Source of the DNA: JAFAXA01 sp963777325 | GTDB lineage: Bacteria > Pseudomonadota > Alphaproteobacteria > Acetobacterales > Acetobacteraceae | NCBI GenBank assembly: GCA_963777325.1 | Contig: CAVZQE010000018.1 | Span: 620,001-684,000 of the forward strand | Direction: 5' to 3' | Length of the DNA: 64,000 nucleotides | Part shown: positions 7,943 through 16,429 of the stretch, in pieces | Position numbering within the stretch: the first letter of the stretch is position 1 | Layout: every line of letters begins with the position of its first letter | The notes under the pieces: generated by a model | The model's database searches: none | What the model saw: only the letters and a program-made list of their open reading frames with translations | What the model was told of the DNA's origin: nothing | Position numbers and translations under genes: made by a program

Positions 7943-8428
7943 TTGGCCGCTGCGTGCTACACGGAACAGACCGCGCGTCTCCTCGATCGGGCAGAGAGCC
8001 TGTGCGCGCACCGGGGGGCGCGGCTCACGGCCCTGAGGCGGCACGTGCTCGGTCTCGTGCTGGACAGCGCCAGGCCGGCCGGCGCCTACGATCTGCTCGA
8101 CAGGCTCCGTGCCCATCATAAGCGCGCCGCGCCGCCGACCGTCTATCGCGCGCTCGACTTCCTGCTGGAGCAGGGCCTGATCCATAAGGTCGAGCGGCTC
8201 TCGGCCTTCGTCGGCTGCCTCGACAGCCTCGATCACGGCGAGCAGCCAGGCGGGCATCATCACGCGGTGCAGTTTCTGATCTGCGGAAGCTGCGGCCGGG
8301 TGACGGAACTGAGCGATCCCGAGATCGGCCAGGCTCTCGTCCGGACGGCCCGGGCGTGCGGGTTTGCGATCCGGGGATCGACGGTGGAGATCGAGGGCGT
8401 CTGCGCGGACTGTCTGGCCCCCGCGTGA
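7943..8428 (+). CDS. zur: Fur-family regulator, Zur-like
   Basis: This 161-residue metalloregulator probably senses zinc and represses uptake genes. It has an N-terminal winged helix (ARLTALRRHVLGLVLDS...PTVYRALDFLLEQGLIHKVE, with the YRAL recognition helix). The metal/dimer domain has a GGHHHAVQFLICGSCGRVTEL site and a C-terminal CADC pair for the structural zinc. I chose the TTG at 7943 because CAGGAG precedes it; the longer frame from 7880 would overlap the candidate operator. The N-terminal Cys-Tyr-Thr-Glu-Gln opening is typical of alphaproteobacterial Zur. Its stop overlaps the next start (GTGA). No znuABC genes lie in the window. Confidence 0.82.
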   Translation: MAAACYTEQTARLLDRAESLCAHRGARLTALRRHVLGLVLDSARPAGAYDLLDRLRAHHKRAAPPTVYRALDFLLEQGLIHKVERLSAFVGCLDSLDHGEQPGGHHHAVQFLICGSCGRVTELSDPEIGQALVRTARACGFAIRGSTVEIEGVCADCLAPA

Positions 8429-9102
8429 TCGCGCCCATGCTGGTCCGGACCTCGCTCTGGCTCGTGGCGATGGGCGGCCTGCTTTTTCTCGCGGCTGGCG
8501 ATCCCGGCTGGCCGCAGGCTTGGGTTTTTCTTGGGGAAGTGGGGGCGTTCGCGTTCGCGATCGGCTTCTGGCTCGCCGGTCACGACCCGGCGCTGCTCGA
8601 GGCGCGTCTGGCCTCGCCGCTGCATCGCGACCAGAAGCCGTGGGACCGCGTGTTCATCGTTCTCGCGGGCGTGGCCTTCATCGGGTGGATGGCTTTCATG
8701 GCGCTCGACGCGCGCCGCTTCCGATGGTCGCACCTGCCGCTCTGGATGCAGGGAGCCGGCGTCCTCCTGATCGCGCTTTGCATGATCCTCGCCTGGCAGA
8801 CGTTCCGCTTCAACAGCTTCGCCGTGCCGCAGGTGCGCGTGCAGGCGGACCGCGCGCATCGGGTGATCGCCGACGGCCCATACCGCATCGTGCGCCACCC
8901 GATGTACGCGGGCGCCGCGCTCTTTCTTGTTGGCATGCCGCTGCTGCTCGGCTCCTGGTGGGGCCTGATGCTTGTTCCGTTCCTGCTCGCTGGACTGGCC
9001 GTGCGGATCCTCGGGGAGGAGCGGACGCTCAGCCGCGAACTCGCGGGCTACGCGGCGTATGCCCAGCGGGTCAGATACCGCATCGTTCCAGGCGTCTGGT
9101 AG
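8425..9102 (+). CDS. Isoprenylcysteine/phospholipid methyltransferase-like membrane protein
   Basis: This 225-residue polytopic protein of the ICMT/PEMT-like group probably transfers a methyl group from SAM to a lipid or small hydrophobic acceptor. About five hydrophobic segments are visible. The cofactor-site block is ADGPYRIVRHPMYAGAALFL, with the GEERTLSRELAGYAAYAQRVRYR tail, both hallmarks of the family. The GTG start overlaps the zur stop; an in-frame ATG at 8437 is an alternative. The C-terminus VPGVW looks natural, so the gene is intact although the transposase frame runs into its last 32 bases from the other strand. Confidence 0.8.
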   Translation: MIAPMLVRTSLWLVAMGGLLFLAAGDPGWPQAWVFLGEVGAFAFAIGFWLAGHDPALLEARLASPLHRDQKPWDRVFIVLAGVAFIGWMAFMALDARRFRWSHLPLWMQGAGVLLIALCMILAWQTFRFNSFAVPQVRVQADRAHRVIADGPYRIVRHPMYAGAALFLVGMPLLLGSWWGLMLVPFLLAGLAVRILGEERTLSRELAGYAAYAQRVRYRIVPGVW

Positions 9103-10270
9103 GGAGAAGGCCGCGCCTCCGGCCAGCGGCCAAGGCGAGCCTCGCCAACCGGTGCGGCCCGAGGAACACTGCGAGCGTGCCGTCGGGGTATTCATTCACC
9201 CGCACCCTTGCGCGCACGAAGTGCGGTCGCAGCCGGCTCGGCGGCAGTTGCAAGCTAAGCCCCTGCCATCGCACGGTGTTGTCATTGCCCACCGTCCGCT
9301 CCTCCTGGACGCACAGGATCTCGCGCCAGGCGCCGGCCGCGTCGGCCACGAACGCCGACCCTTCCTGCTCGGGCGCCACCGCGAACGCCTTGTTGTGCTC
9401 GGCCACGTAGCTCTCCGCCAACCAGCGGTTCGCCGCTTCGGCTGTCGTGATCCCGGCCAGCGCCAACTCCTTCGGCAGCCGGTCCTGCAACGTCCGGAAC
9501 GCCCGTTCCGACCGGCCCCGTGCTTCCGGCGAGTAGGCCGCGATGTGCTCGATGCCGAGCTGCGCGAGCGCACGGCCGACCTGGGTCAGAGCCGTCCGCG
9601 AGACCGGTCCGCCAGCCTCCGGCGTCAGGAAGGAGTGGCTGCCCCGGTCGGTGTAGAGCGCGCAGAACAGGCCCTGCCGCTCCACCACTTCGCGCAGGCC
9701 TCGCAGGCTCGACGCCGTCCCCTCCTGATCCACCAGAAACGCCGAGAGGATCGCGCTCGTCGCGTCATCCAGCGTGACGACGAGGTCGTGCAGGCGCCCA
9801 CTCCCGGGCAGCCAGGCATGCGTCGAGGCGTCCTGGTGCAGCAGCATGCCCGCCAACGGACGGCGCGGGCGCTTCTTGCGATGCGCCGAGCGCTTCACCG
9901 CAGGCAGTACCAACCCCGCACGGTGCAGAGCCAGCTTGGTCACCGTGTAGCCCAGCCTGTAGCCGTGCCGCTTCCCCAGCTGCTCGTGAAAGTGCTCGAC
10001 CGTGAAGCCGCGATAGAGGTCGCGATACAGGCCAAGCATCCGCTCGAGCTCCGCCACAGGCGCGCGTCGCCCAGAGGGCAGCAGCCGGCGATCCTCAAGA
10101 CCAGCCAGCCCCTGCTCGCGATGCCGGTCACGCCAGCGCCGGAACGTACGCTCGCTCACTCCCAGCAACTCCGCCGCCTCCAGCTGGCTCAACTCCGACC
10201 GCTCCGATCGGCCAAGAACATCCTCGAACCGCATCCGTCGTATCCCCTCGTGAATGCGTGCCCGATCCAT
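9071..10270 (-). CDS. ISNCY-family transposase (C-terminal run-on)
   Basis: This DDE transposase has an N-terminal homeodomain-like helix-turn-helix (SQLEAAELLGVSERTFRRWRDR). An rve-type integrase core follows, with HQDAS, VVTLDDATS, LYTDRGSHSF and ARGRSERAFRTLQ supplying the acidic residues. The conserved C-terminal strand YPDGTLAVFLGPHRLAR is present. After it the frame continues through about 20 unrelated residues (LAAGRRRGLLPTRRLERCGI) that are antisense to the end of the methyltransferase gene, so the natural C-terminus has probably been lost. The start is taken at MDRARIHEG (10270); MRFEDVLG at 10234 is a common alternative. Activity is doubtful. Confidence 0.85.
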   Translation of the reverse strand: MDRARIHEGIRRMRFEDVLGRSERSELSQLEAAELLGVSERTFRRWRDRHREQGLAGLEDRRLLPSGRRAPVAELERMLGLYRDLYRGFTVEHFHEQLGKRHGYRLGYTVTKLALHRAGLVLPAVKRSAHRKKRPRRPLAGMLLHQDASTHAWLPGSGRLHDLVVTLDDATSAILSAFLVDQEGTASSLRGLREVVERQGLFCALYTDRGSHSFLTPEAGGPVSRTALTQVGRALAQLGIEHIAAYSPEARGRSERAFRTLQDRLPKELALAGITTAEAANRWLAESYVAEHNKAFAVAPEQEGSAFVADAAGAWREILCVQEERTVGNDNTVRWQGLSLQLPPSRLRPHFVRARVRVNEYPDGTLAVFLGPHRLARLALAAGRRRGLLPTRRLERCGI

Positions 10271-10350
10271 CCCAACCCCCAACACAAGGGACCGGAATGA
10301 CCGGACACTTCACGAGCTACAAACTCCGGACAACTCATGAGCTAGCCACA
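9103..10350 (-). mobile_element. ISNCY/IS1202-like insertion sequence, one end not found
   Basis: The element carries one transposase read right to left. Its upstream end (right in this window) holds two imperfect direct copies of a 17-base motif, CCGGACACTTCACGAGC (10301-10317) and CCGGACAACTCATGAGC (10326-10342), likely transposase-binding subterminal repeats. No matching inverted copy was found at the left, where the transposase frame runs into the methyltransferase gene. The left end therefore looks deleted. CAAGGCGAGC occurs just outside or near both ends (9131-9140 and 10351-10360). Limits are approximate. Confidence 0.6.
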
Positions 10351-10369
10351 CAAGGCGAGCGTCGCCTTG
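10351..10369. repeat. 19-bp palindrome at the IS edge
   Basis: CAAGGCGAGCGTCGCCTTG has perfect 8-base arms around GCG and directly abuts the presumed IS end at 10350. It could be a pre-existing hairpin target, a terminator, or part of the element. A related inverted repeat (GGCGAG, C, CTCGCC) occurs at the other side near 9134-9146. Confidence 0.45.
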
Positions 10370-10423
10370 ACAGGACGATCCTCGCCACCGAGGCTTGCCG
10401 GCGCATAAAGGACGTGTCGCTCT

Positions 10424-11335
10424 GTGAGCAGGCCGCTGCCGGATCAGCCGCGCGCCGCCCGGCCGCGGCTAATGAGCGTGCGGGCGCGCCGCGTCCTGGC
10501 GCTTGCGATTCTCGTTCTGGTGAGCGGGGCCGGGTATGGATTGGTGCTCGCCCGTTTCGATGTCTCGGCGGAGACGCAGGAGAGGCATTTCGGGGCGGCC
10601 GCGAACGCGGCGGGCCTCCAGGTCTACCTCGAGCCGATCGCGATCGACGCCGTCAGCGACACGATGCAGGTGCGGATCAGCGTTCTGCCTCCGCACGACG
10701 CGAGCCATACGTCCGCCAGCACCCCCGAACGCGACCTGGACCTAGTGATCTATCGTGGCGGCCAGGCGGATACCGTGAGGATACGCGCGAACGAGGCGTA
10801 TCCCGAGGTGACCTTCGCGTTCGATCTGGAAGGCGGCAGCATCCGCGCCTATCCGCTGGACGCGTACACGTCCCTGATCCAGCTGGCGGGACTGCTGCCC
10901 CGGCAGGCCGGCTCCGGCCGGTCGCCGGTTCCGATCGGGGTCACCGTCTGGGAGGGCATTCTCGGCTATACCGTGCGTGCGGAGGAGACGGCGTCGGCGC
11001 TGCCGGGGGAGATGACCCTGCGCTTCGGCGTTCAGCGCACCGGAGCGGTCGCGTTCCTAGGCCTCGCCATGTACGGCGCGATGGCCGCGCTCGCGCTTTG
11101 CGGGCTCACCGTCGGCGTCTTGGTCTTCGTCGGCTACCGGCGGATCGAGGTGACGCTCGTCGGCGCGCTGGGAGCGATCGTGTTCGCCTTGCCGGCGCTG
11201 CGCAGGGCCTTGCCAGGAGATCCGCCGCTCGGCATCCGCGCCGACATGCTGGTTTTCTTCTGGGCCGAACTGGCCGCCGTTCTCGCGCTCTGCCTGTTCG
11301 TTTCGGCCTGGGTCCGCAACGGCGCGCGTCCCTGA
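10424..11335 (+). CDS. DUF4436-like multi-pass membrane protein
   Basis: This 303-residue membrane protein is of unknown function. It has an N-terminal anchor (about residues 23-45, VLALAILVLVSGAGYGLVLA), a large extracytoplasmic beta-rich domain with the block IRAYPLDAYTSLI, and three C-terminal helices. The pattern resembles DUF4436, including PLGIRADMLVFFWAEL near the end. The GTG at 10424 was taken as start; the internal ATG at 10472 also fits the anchor. It stands alone, 54 bases beyond the IS palindrome and 68 before the SDR gene. The family call is by recognition of these two motifs only. Confidence 0.65.
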   Translation: MSRPLPDQPRAARPRLMSVRARRVLALAILVLVSGAGYGLVLARFDVSAETQERHFGAAANAAGLQVYLEPIAIDAVSDTMQVRISVLPPHDASHTSASTPERDLDLVIYRGGQADTVRIRANEAYPEVTFAFDLEGGSIRAYPLDAYTSLIQLAGLLPRQAGSGRSPVPIGVTVWEGILGYTVRAEETASALPGEMTLRFGVQRTGAVAFLGLAMYGAMAALALCGLTVGVLVFVGYRRIEVTLVGALGAIVFALPALRRALPGDPPLGIRADMLVFFWAELAAVLALCLFVSAWVRNGARP

Positions 11336-11403
11336 CCGAACGGTCGGCCTGCGGTTCACCTCGCGGTATGCCCGTCCGCCAAGCTGTGTCAGGGTGTGAC
11401 ACC

Positions 11404-12513
11404 ATGCTGGACCCGCAAACGTCAGGCACGGGCTCGCCGGGATCGCCTGGCCGCCCAGGACGGCCGGAGGAGGTTCGGCCGCGCGTCGTGGTCATCACCG
11501 GCGCCTCGTCTGGGATCGGGCGCTGCACGGCCGGGCTGTTCGCCCGGCGCGGCTGGCGCGTCGGCCTCATCGCCCGGGGAGAGGCCGGCCTGCGGGCAAG
11601 CCGCGCCGACGTGGAGGCGCAAGGCGGCACCGCCGCGCTGGCGCGGGCGGACGTGACCGATCCGGAGGCGCTGGAGCAGGCCGCCGCCGCGATCGAGCGA
11701 GCGCTCGGCCGCTTCGACGTCTGGGTGAACTGCGCCGGCAACGGCACCTACGGACGGTTTCTCGACACGCCCGCCACTGAGTTCCGGCGCGTCACTGACG
11801 TGACCTATCTCGGCACGGTGAACGGCACGCGGGTTGCGTTGCGGCGCATGGTGCCGCGCGATCATGGCTGCGTCGTGAACGTCTGTTCCGCCGTCGCGTT
11901 CCGGGGGATGCCGTTGCTCTCCTCCTACTCGGGCGCGAAGCACGCCGTTCGCGGCTTCGACCAGGCGGTCCGGGCCGAGCTGTGGGAGGAGGGAAGCCGG
12001 GTGCGCGTGACGACCGTGCTCCCGCCGGCCGTCAACACGCCGTTCTTCGACCACGCGATCTCGTATATGGGCCTGCCCGGACGCCCGATCCCCCCTGTCT
12101 ACCAGCCCGAGATGGTCGCCGAGGCGATCCACCTCGCGGCGATCTCGGATCGCCGCGAAATGCCGCTGAGTTTCACGACGGTCCTGTTCTCGCTCGGCGT
12201 GCGGCTCACGCCCAGGCTCGTGGACCGGGCCATTCGCAGGCTCGGCTATGGCGGCCAGCTCACCGATCAGCCGGCGTCGCTCGCCCGTCACGACCCGACG
12301 CTGTTCGCGGCCTCGGAGCGCGCCTCTCCGGTCCACGGCGCGTTCAGCGAACAGGCCCGGCCGGCCAGCGTGCATGTGCGCCTGATCACGCTGCTGGCGC
12401 GGTTACGACCGCAGGCCCGTCCGCGTCCGCGGCAGTCGCCTTCTGTGTCCGGCCGAGGCCCGCGACCGGAGGAGGCCGCGTCGAGGCTGAACGAGGGACC
12501 GGCGCAGGGGTGA
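11404..12513 (+). CDS. Short-chain dehydrogenase/reductase with C-terminal extension
   Basis: This NAD(P)-dependent SDR is 369 residues from the ATG at 11404. The cofactor loop is TGASSGIG, the structural motif is NCAGNG in place of NNAG, and the catalytic pair is YSGAK. After the Rossmann fold (to about residue 260) there is a low-complexity Arg/Pro-rich tail of roughly 100 residues not typical of classical SDRs (QARPRPRQSPSVSGRGPRP). The substrate is unknown; similar enzymes act on alcohols or ketones. Upstream in-frame ATGs exist but add no conserved sequence. Confidence 0.8.
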   Translation: MLDPQTSGTGSPGSPGRPGRPEEVRPRVVVITGASSGIGRCTAGLFARRGWRVGLIARGEAGLRASRADVEAQGGTAALARADVTDPEALEQAAAAIERALGRFDVWVNCAGNGTYGRFLDTPATEFRRVTDVTYLGTVNGTRVALRRMVPRDHGCVVNVCSAVAFRGMPLLSSYSGAKHAVRGFDQAVRAELWEEGSRVRVTTVLPPAVNTPFFDHAISYMGLPGRPIPPVYQPEMVAEAIHLAAISDRREMPLSFTTVLFSLGVRLTPRLVDRAIRRLGYGGQLTDQPASLARHDPTLFAASERASPVHGAFSEQARPASVHVRLITLLARLRPQARPRPRQSPSVSGRGPRPEEAASRLNEGPAQG

Positions 12514-12854
12514 GGGATGCGGGCGAGGTTTTCGCAACCGTTACGCCCGCTCGTCGGCTAGCAATGGTGAGTTTCTCGATGGATACGATCTCACCGCCCT
12601 CGCCAGTGCGGTCCTGCCCGCGAAGGCGCGGTTCGGGCTTACTCGATCAAGACGCCCTTTTCGCCCGTTACGAGCGGAAGTCTGATCCAGACAGTTAAGC
12701 TGTGCTAACGCCTCGGGCAACGCATCTAAATTGCTCGCCGCAAACAGCTGGCCCTAGTGTGCGTGTGGATTTTTTCGGGAAACAATAACAAGGGCAGCGG
12801 CGCTGCGCCGAATTTAGTCGCGGCGGAACGCCGCGCATCTCCTGGGAGGACTTA
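12514..12854. other. Intergenic region before the sugar ABC operon
   Basis: These 341 bases carry no convincing gene. They are less GC-rich near 12690-12790, where a promoter for the ABC operon is expected. A CTCCTGGGAGGA stretch just before 12855 supplies the ribosome-binding site. I see no clear operator palindrome, and no LacI-type regulator gene is adjacent. Confidence 0.5.
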
Positions 12855-13886
12855 ATGATGGCCGATGCCAGACATCTACCCGCCGCCGCGAGCGTGCTTG
12901 CTGTGCTCCTGGGCTGCACAGGCGCACAAGCCTCCGAAAGCTGCTCGGTCTACCCGACCGGAACGGCGGAACAGATCGCGAGCTCGGCGCTCCAGTCGCA
13001 ATTCGGCGCTATCCCCAAGCCCGGCAAGAGCTTGCACTTCGCCTACATCACGAAAACGCTGATCAATGAATTCTGGCAGGACGTCGCGGCAGGCGTGAAA
13101 AGCGAGGCCGCGAAATACGACATCAAGGTTGACGTCCAGGCGGCCAAGGACAAGTCCTCGATGGTCGAGCAGCTGAACCTCGCACAAACCGTCGCTTCCC
13201 AGAAGCCCGACGCGCTGCTGCTGTCGCCACAGTCCGATTCCAATCTCGTGCCGGTGATCAAGGCCGCCAAGGCCGCCAACATTCCGACCGTGATCATCGA
13301 CGATGCGCGGACGGCTGGGGCCAGCTCCTATATCGGGACGGACCAGGTGAACATCGGCGCCGAGGCGGCAACCTACATCCACGACGCCAATCCAAAAGGC
13401 GGCAATGTCGCGCAAATCGAAGGCGCCGCCGGTTCACCCAATGCGCGACAGCGCATGAAGGGCTTTAAGGAGCAACTCGCCAAGTATCCGGACCTGCACC
13501 TGGTCGCGAGCCAGCCTGGCAACTGGGACCGTCTGACCGCGCTCAACGCCACCAGCAACATCCTGCGCCAGCACCCCGATCTCGTCGGGATCTACGCCAA
13601 CAACGACGGCATGGCGCTCGGCGTGTACGAGGCGGTCAAGAACGCGGGGGCGACGGGCAAGGTCGCCGTGGTCGGCACCGACGGTATTCGCGAAGCCAAG
13701 AAGTCCATCAAGGGTGGGGAGATGCGGGCGACGGTCGCCGAATTCCCGTTCGAGGAAGGCAAGCTCGGCGTCGACGTAGCGTTGCGGCTGCTGGCCTGTC
13801 AGCCGATCCCGCCATGGGTCGTTTCGCCCAACGCGGTCCTGACCAAGAACAACGTCGCCGATTATCCCGACCCTCCGGCCCACTGA
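12855..13886 (+). CDS. Sugar ABC transporter periplasmic binding protein
   Basis: This 343-residue type-1 periplasmic binding protein (ribose/inositol group) captures a sugar or polyol for import. The leader (about 28 residues, AASVLAVLLGCTGAQAS) is a signal peptide. Mature motifs are FAYITKTLINEFWQDVAAGVK, ALLLSPQSDSNLVPVIKAA, GTDQVNIGAEAA and YANNDGMALGVYEAVKNAG, all classic Peripla_BP_4 blocks. Two ATGs are adjacent, with GGGAGGA upstream. It leads an operon with the ATPase (12 bases later) and permease. The ligand cannot be read from sequence. The isomerase, kinase and inositol-type genes downstream make a pentose or inositol-like polyol plausible. Confidence 0.88.
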   Translation: MMADARHLPAAASVLAVLLGCTGAQASESCSVYPTGTAEQIASSALQSQFGAIPKPGKSLHFAYITKTLINEFWQDVAAGVKSEAAKYDIKVDVQAAKDKSSMVEQLNLAQTVASQKPDALLLSPQSDSNLVPVIKAAKAANIPTVIIDDARTAGASSYIGTDQVNIGAEAATYIHDANPKGGNVAQIEGAAGSPNARQRMKGFKEQLAKYPDLHLVASQPGNWDRLTALNATSNILRQHPDLVGIYANNDGMALGVYEAVKNAGATGKVAVVGTDGIREAKKSIKGGEMRATVAEFPFEEGKLGVDVALRLLACQPIPPWVVSPNAVLTKNNVADYPDPPAH

Positions 13887-13898
13887 AGCCAGCGTCCG

Positions 13899-15437
13899 AT
13901 GAGCGCCAGCGCATCGCCGGAGAAGGCGGCGGCGGACCGTGGTCCGATGCTGGCGATGCGGCGGATCTCCAAGGCGTTCGCCCGTGTCCGCGTGCTGGAC
14001 GACGTGGATCTGACGCTGGGGAGCGGCGAGGTCCACGCCTTGCTCGGCGAGAACGGGGCCGGCAAGTCAACTTTGATGAAGGTGCTGTTCGGCATCGTGG
14101 AACCCGACGCCGGCACGGTCGAGATCGACGGCCTCGGCGCTCTCCGGGTAGAGAGTCCTCGGCACGCGCTGTCGCTCGGCATCGGCCTCGTCAGCCAGGA
14201 GCTGAGCCTTGTGCCGCAGCTTGACGTCGCTCAGAACATCTTTCTCGGACAATCGGCGGGGCTGAGTGTGGTGCCTCGCCGGCAGCACCGCGCGGCGTCG
14301 GCCAAGATTTTGCAGACGCTCGCGCCTCATCTCCGGGTCGACACACCCGTTTCGAAACTGGGGATGGCCGACCGCCAACTGGTCGAGATCAGCCGCACGC
14401 TGGCGCGGGGCGGCCGCATCATCGCCTTCGACGAGCCAACCTCGAGCCTCACACCGTCGGAGCGCGACGGCCTTTTCAAAGTCATCCGCGACCTCCGGGA
14501 CGCGGGCAAGGCCATCATCTATATTTCGCACCGGATGGAGGAGATCCGCGCCATCGCCGACCGCTTCACCGTGATGCGCGACGGCCGGGTCGTCGCGAGC
14601 GACGCCATGTCGGGCTACACCGACGCGCGGCTCAACGGGCTGATCGCCGGGCGCGAACTTTCCTTGGCCATGGAAGGCCGGCCGGACGCGATGGAACAGC
14701 CGCGTGCTCCGCTTCTGGAACTCCGAAGCCTGTCAACGGAGCGCCTCGGCAGCGTCGACCTGTTGGTCCATCCCGGCGAGATCGTCGGCCTCGCGGGCCT
14801 GGTCGGGTCGGGGCGGTCCGCCATCCTGCGCGCGGTGTTCGGGGTCGATCAGCGCACCGGCGGCGAAATCCGCGTCGGCGGCAAGCCGGTCAACATCACC
14901 GAACCGAAGGATGCGATGGAGGCGGGCATCGCGCTCATTCCCGAGGATCGTCGCGGTCACGCGATCGTCCCCATGATGTCGATCGAGCAAAACTTCGGCC
15001 TGGCCAGCCAGAAGCGTTTCGCCCGGTTCGGGGTTCTGCGGGGCGCGAACCGGCGAACCGAGATCCGGCGCTACGTATCCGATCTGCAAATCCGGCCCGC
15101 CAACATCGCTACTCCGGTTGCCAATCTTTCAGGGGGCAATCAGCAGAAGGTCGTCATTGCGCGCTGGCTGGCCACGGGCGCCCGCATTCTGATGTTCGAC
15201 GAGCCCACGCGTGGCGTCGACGTAGGCGCCAAGGCGGAAATCTATGCACTGCTCCGGCGCCTCGCCGCTGGCGGAGGGGCCGTGCTGGTCGTCTCTTCCG
15301 AACTTCCTGAACTGCTGCTGCTCTCACATCGGATCGGCATAGTGAACCGGGGCCGGCTCACGCGGATGCTGGAGAATGGCGATCATCTCAACGAGGATGT
15401 TCTGATGCGCTACGCAAGCGCCGGCGGCGCCGCATGA
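13899..15437 (+). CDS. Sugar ABC importer ATPase (RbsA/MglA type)
   Basis: This 512-residue double-domain ATPase drives the importer. Domain 1 has a full Walker A (GENGAGKSTLMKVLFG) and DEPTSSLT Walker B. Domain 2 has the degenerate P-loop GLVGSGRSAILRAVFG, a signature LSGGNQQKVVIARWL and the DEPTRGVDVGAK Walker B. This asymmetry is normal for the CUT2 family. The Q-loop reads LVSQELSLVP. The N-terminus (MSASASPEKAAADRGPM) is variable. Its stop overlaps the permease start by four bases, so subunits are made together. The gene appears complete. Confidence 0.92.
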   Translation: MSASASPEKAAADRGPMLAMRRISKAFARVRVLDDVDLTLGSGEVHALLGENGAGKSTLMKVLFGIVEPDAGTVEIDGLGALRVESPRHALSLGIGLVSQELSLVPQLDVAQNIFLGQSAGLSVVPRRQHRAASAKILQTLAPHLRVDTPVSKLGMADRQLVEISRTLARGGRIIAFDEPTSSLTPSERDGLFKVIRDLRDAGKAIIYISHRMEEIRAIADRFTVMRDGRVVASDAMSGYTDARLNGLIAGRELSLAMEGRPDAMEQPRAPLLELRSLSTERLGSVDLLVHPGEIVGLAGLVGSGRSAILRAVFGVDQRTGGEIRVGGKPVNITEPKDAMEAGIALIPEDRRGHAIVPMMSIEQNFGLASQKRFARFGVLRGANRRTEIRRYVSDLQIRPANIATPVANLSGGNQQKVVIARWLATGARILMFDEPTRGVDVGAKAEIYALLRRLAAGGGAVLVVSSELPELLLLSHRIGIVNRGRLTRMLENGDHLNEDVLMRYASAGGAA

Positions 15438-16420
15438 GCCAAGGAACGGCCAAGGCCTCGGGCGCGCCGGCTTCCGCTCCGGGGCGGCGCGCCACCCTCA
15501 ACCGTGATGTGTTCCGGCAGGCGAGCATCCTCATCGGGTGTTTCGCCCTGTTCGGGGTGTTCTCCGTGCTGACAAGCAGTTTCTACCAGCCGGCCAACCT
15601 CGTCGATATCATGCTGCAGTCGGCGATCAACTCCGTGATCGCGGTCGGCATGACGTTGGTGATCATCACACGCGGCATCGACCTGTCGGTCGGCTCCATC
15701 GTCGGCCTGTCCAGCATGATCGCTTCCGACGTGATGTCCGGCAGCCTTGTCCTAGGCATTGCCGCCGGGTTGATGGCTGGGCTGATCTGTGGCGCGGTGA
15801 ACGGCATCCTCATCGCGAAGCTCAAGCTGCCCGACTTCATCGTGACGCTCGGCACGCTCAGCGTCTATCGGGGAGCGGCGCTGATCTACACCAACGGACA
15901 GCCGATCTATGGCTTGCCGCAACAGTTCCGCGACGCGTTTGCGGGGCAGGCGCTCGGCATTCCGACACCGGTGATACTGGCCGTCGTGATCGCGGCGCTG
16001 GCGTTCTTCCTGGTCCGGTTCACGGCCCTCGGCGAGCAGATCGTGGCGGTCGGCGGCAACGAGGAGGCGGCCCGGCTATCCGGCATCAACATCGATGGCG
16101 TGAAGATCGTCGTCTACACCTTGTCGGGTCTGCTTTCGAGCCTCGCCGGGTTCGTCCTCATCGCTCGCATCGGGGCGGCTGAGCCCATCGGGGGAAACGG
16201 TTTTGAACTCCAGGCGATCGGCTCGGCGGTGATCGGCGGGGCGAGCCTGTTCGGCGGGATCGGCAATCCGCTGGGCTCGCTGATCGGCGCTCTGACGCTG
16301 GGTGGCCTGCAGAACGGCCTGACGCTGATGAACGTGCCATCCTTCTGGCAGTATGTCGCGTCCGGCGTGGTCGTGATCCTGGCCGTCTACATCGACCGGC
16401 TCGCTTGCCCGCGCCGGTGA
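15434..16420 (+). CDS. Sugar ABC importer permease (RbsC type)
   Basis: This 328-residue CUT2-family inner-membrane permease has about nine to ten hydrophobic segments. Family blocks include GMTLVIITRGIDLSVGSIVGLSS, KLPDFIVTLGTLSVYRGAALI, VAVGGNEEAARLSGINI and the C-terminal FELQAIGSAVIGGASLFGG, which carries the ATPase-contact EAA-like loop. The ATG overlaps the ATPase stop. Only one permease is present, so the transporter is probably a homodimer. The isomerase gene follows after nine bases and is presumably co-transcribed. Confidence 0.92.
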   Translation: MSQGTAKASGAPASAPGRRATLNRDVFRQASILIGCFALFGVFSVLTSSFYQPANLVDIMLQSAINSVIAVGMTLVIITRGIDLSVGSIVGLSSMIASDVMSGSLVLGIAAGLMAGLICGAVNGILIAKLKLPDFIVTLGTLSVYRGAALIYTNGQPIYGLPQQFRDAFAGQALGIPTPVILAVVIAALAFFLVRFTALGEQIVAVGGNEEAARLSGINIDGVKIVVYTLSGLLSSLAGFVLIARIGAAEPIGGNGFELQAIGSAVIGGASLFGGIGNPLGSLIGALTLGGLQNGLTLMNVPSFWQYVASGVVVILAVYIDRLACPRR

Positions 16421-16429
16421 GGAACCCGC

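Noticed and set aside
9103..10350. Phage integrase or prophage
   Set aside because: The single gene is a DDE transposase with an rve core; no phage structural genes are near.
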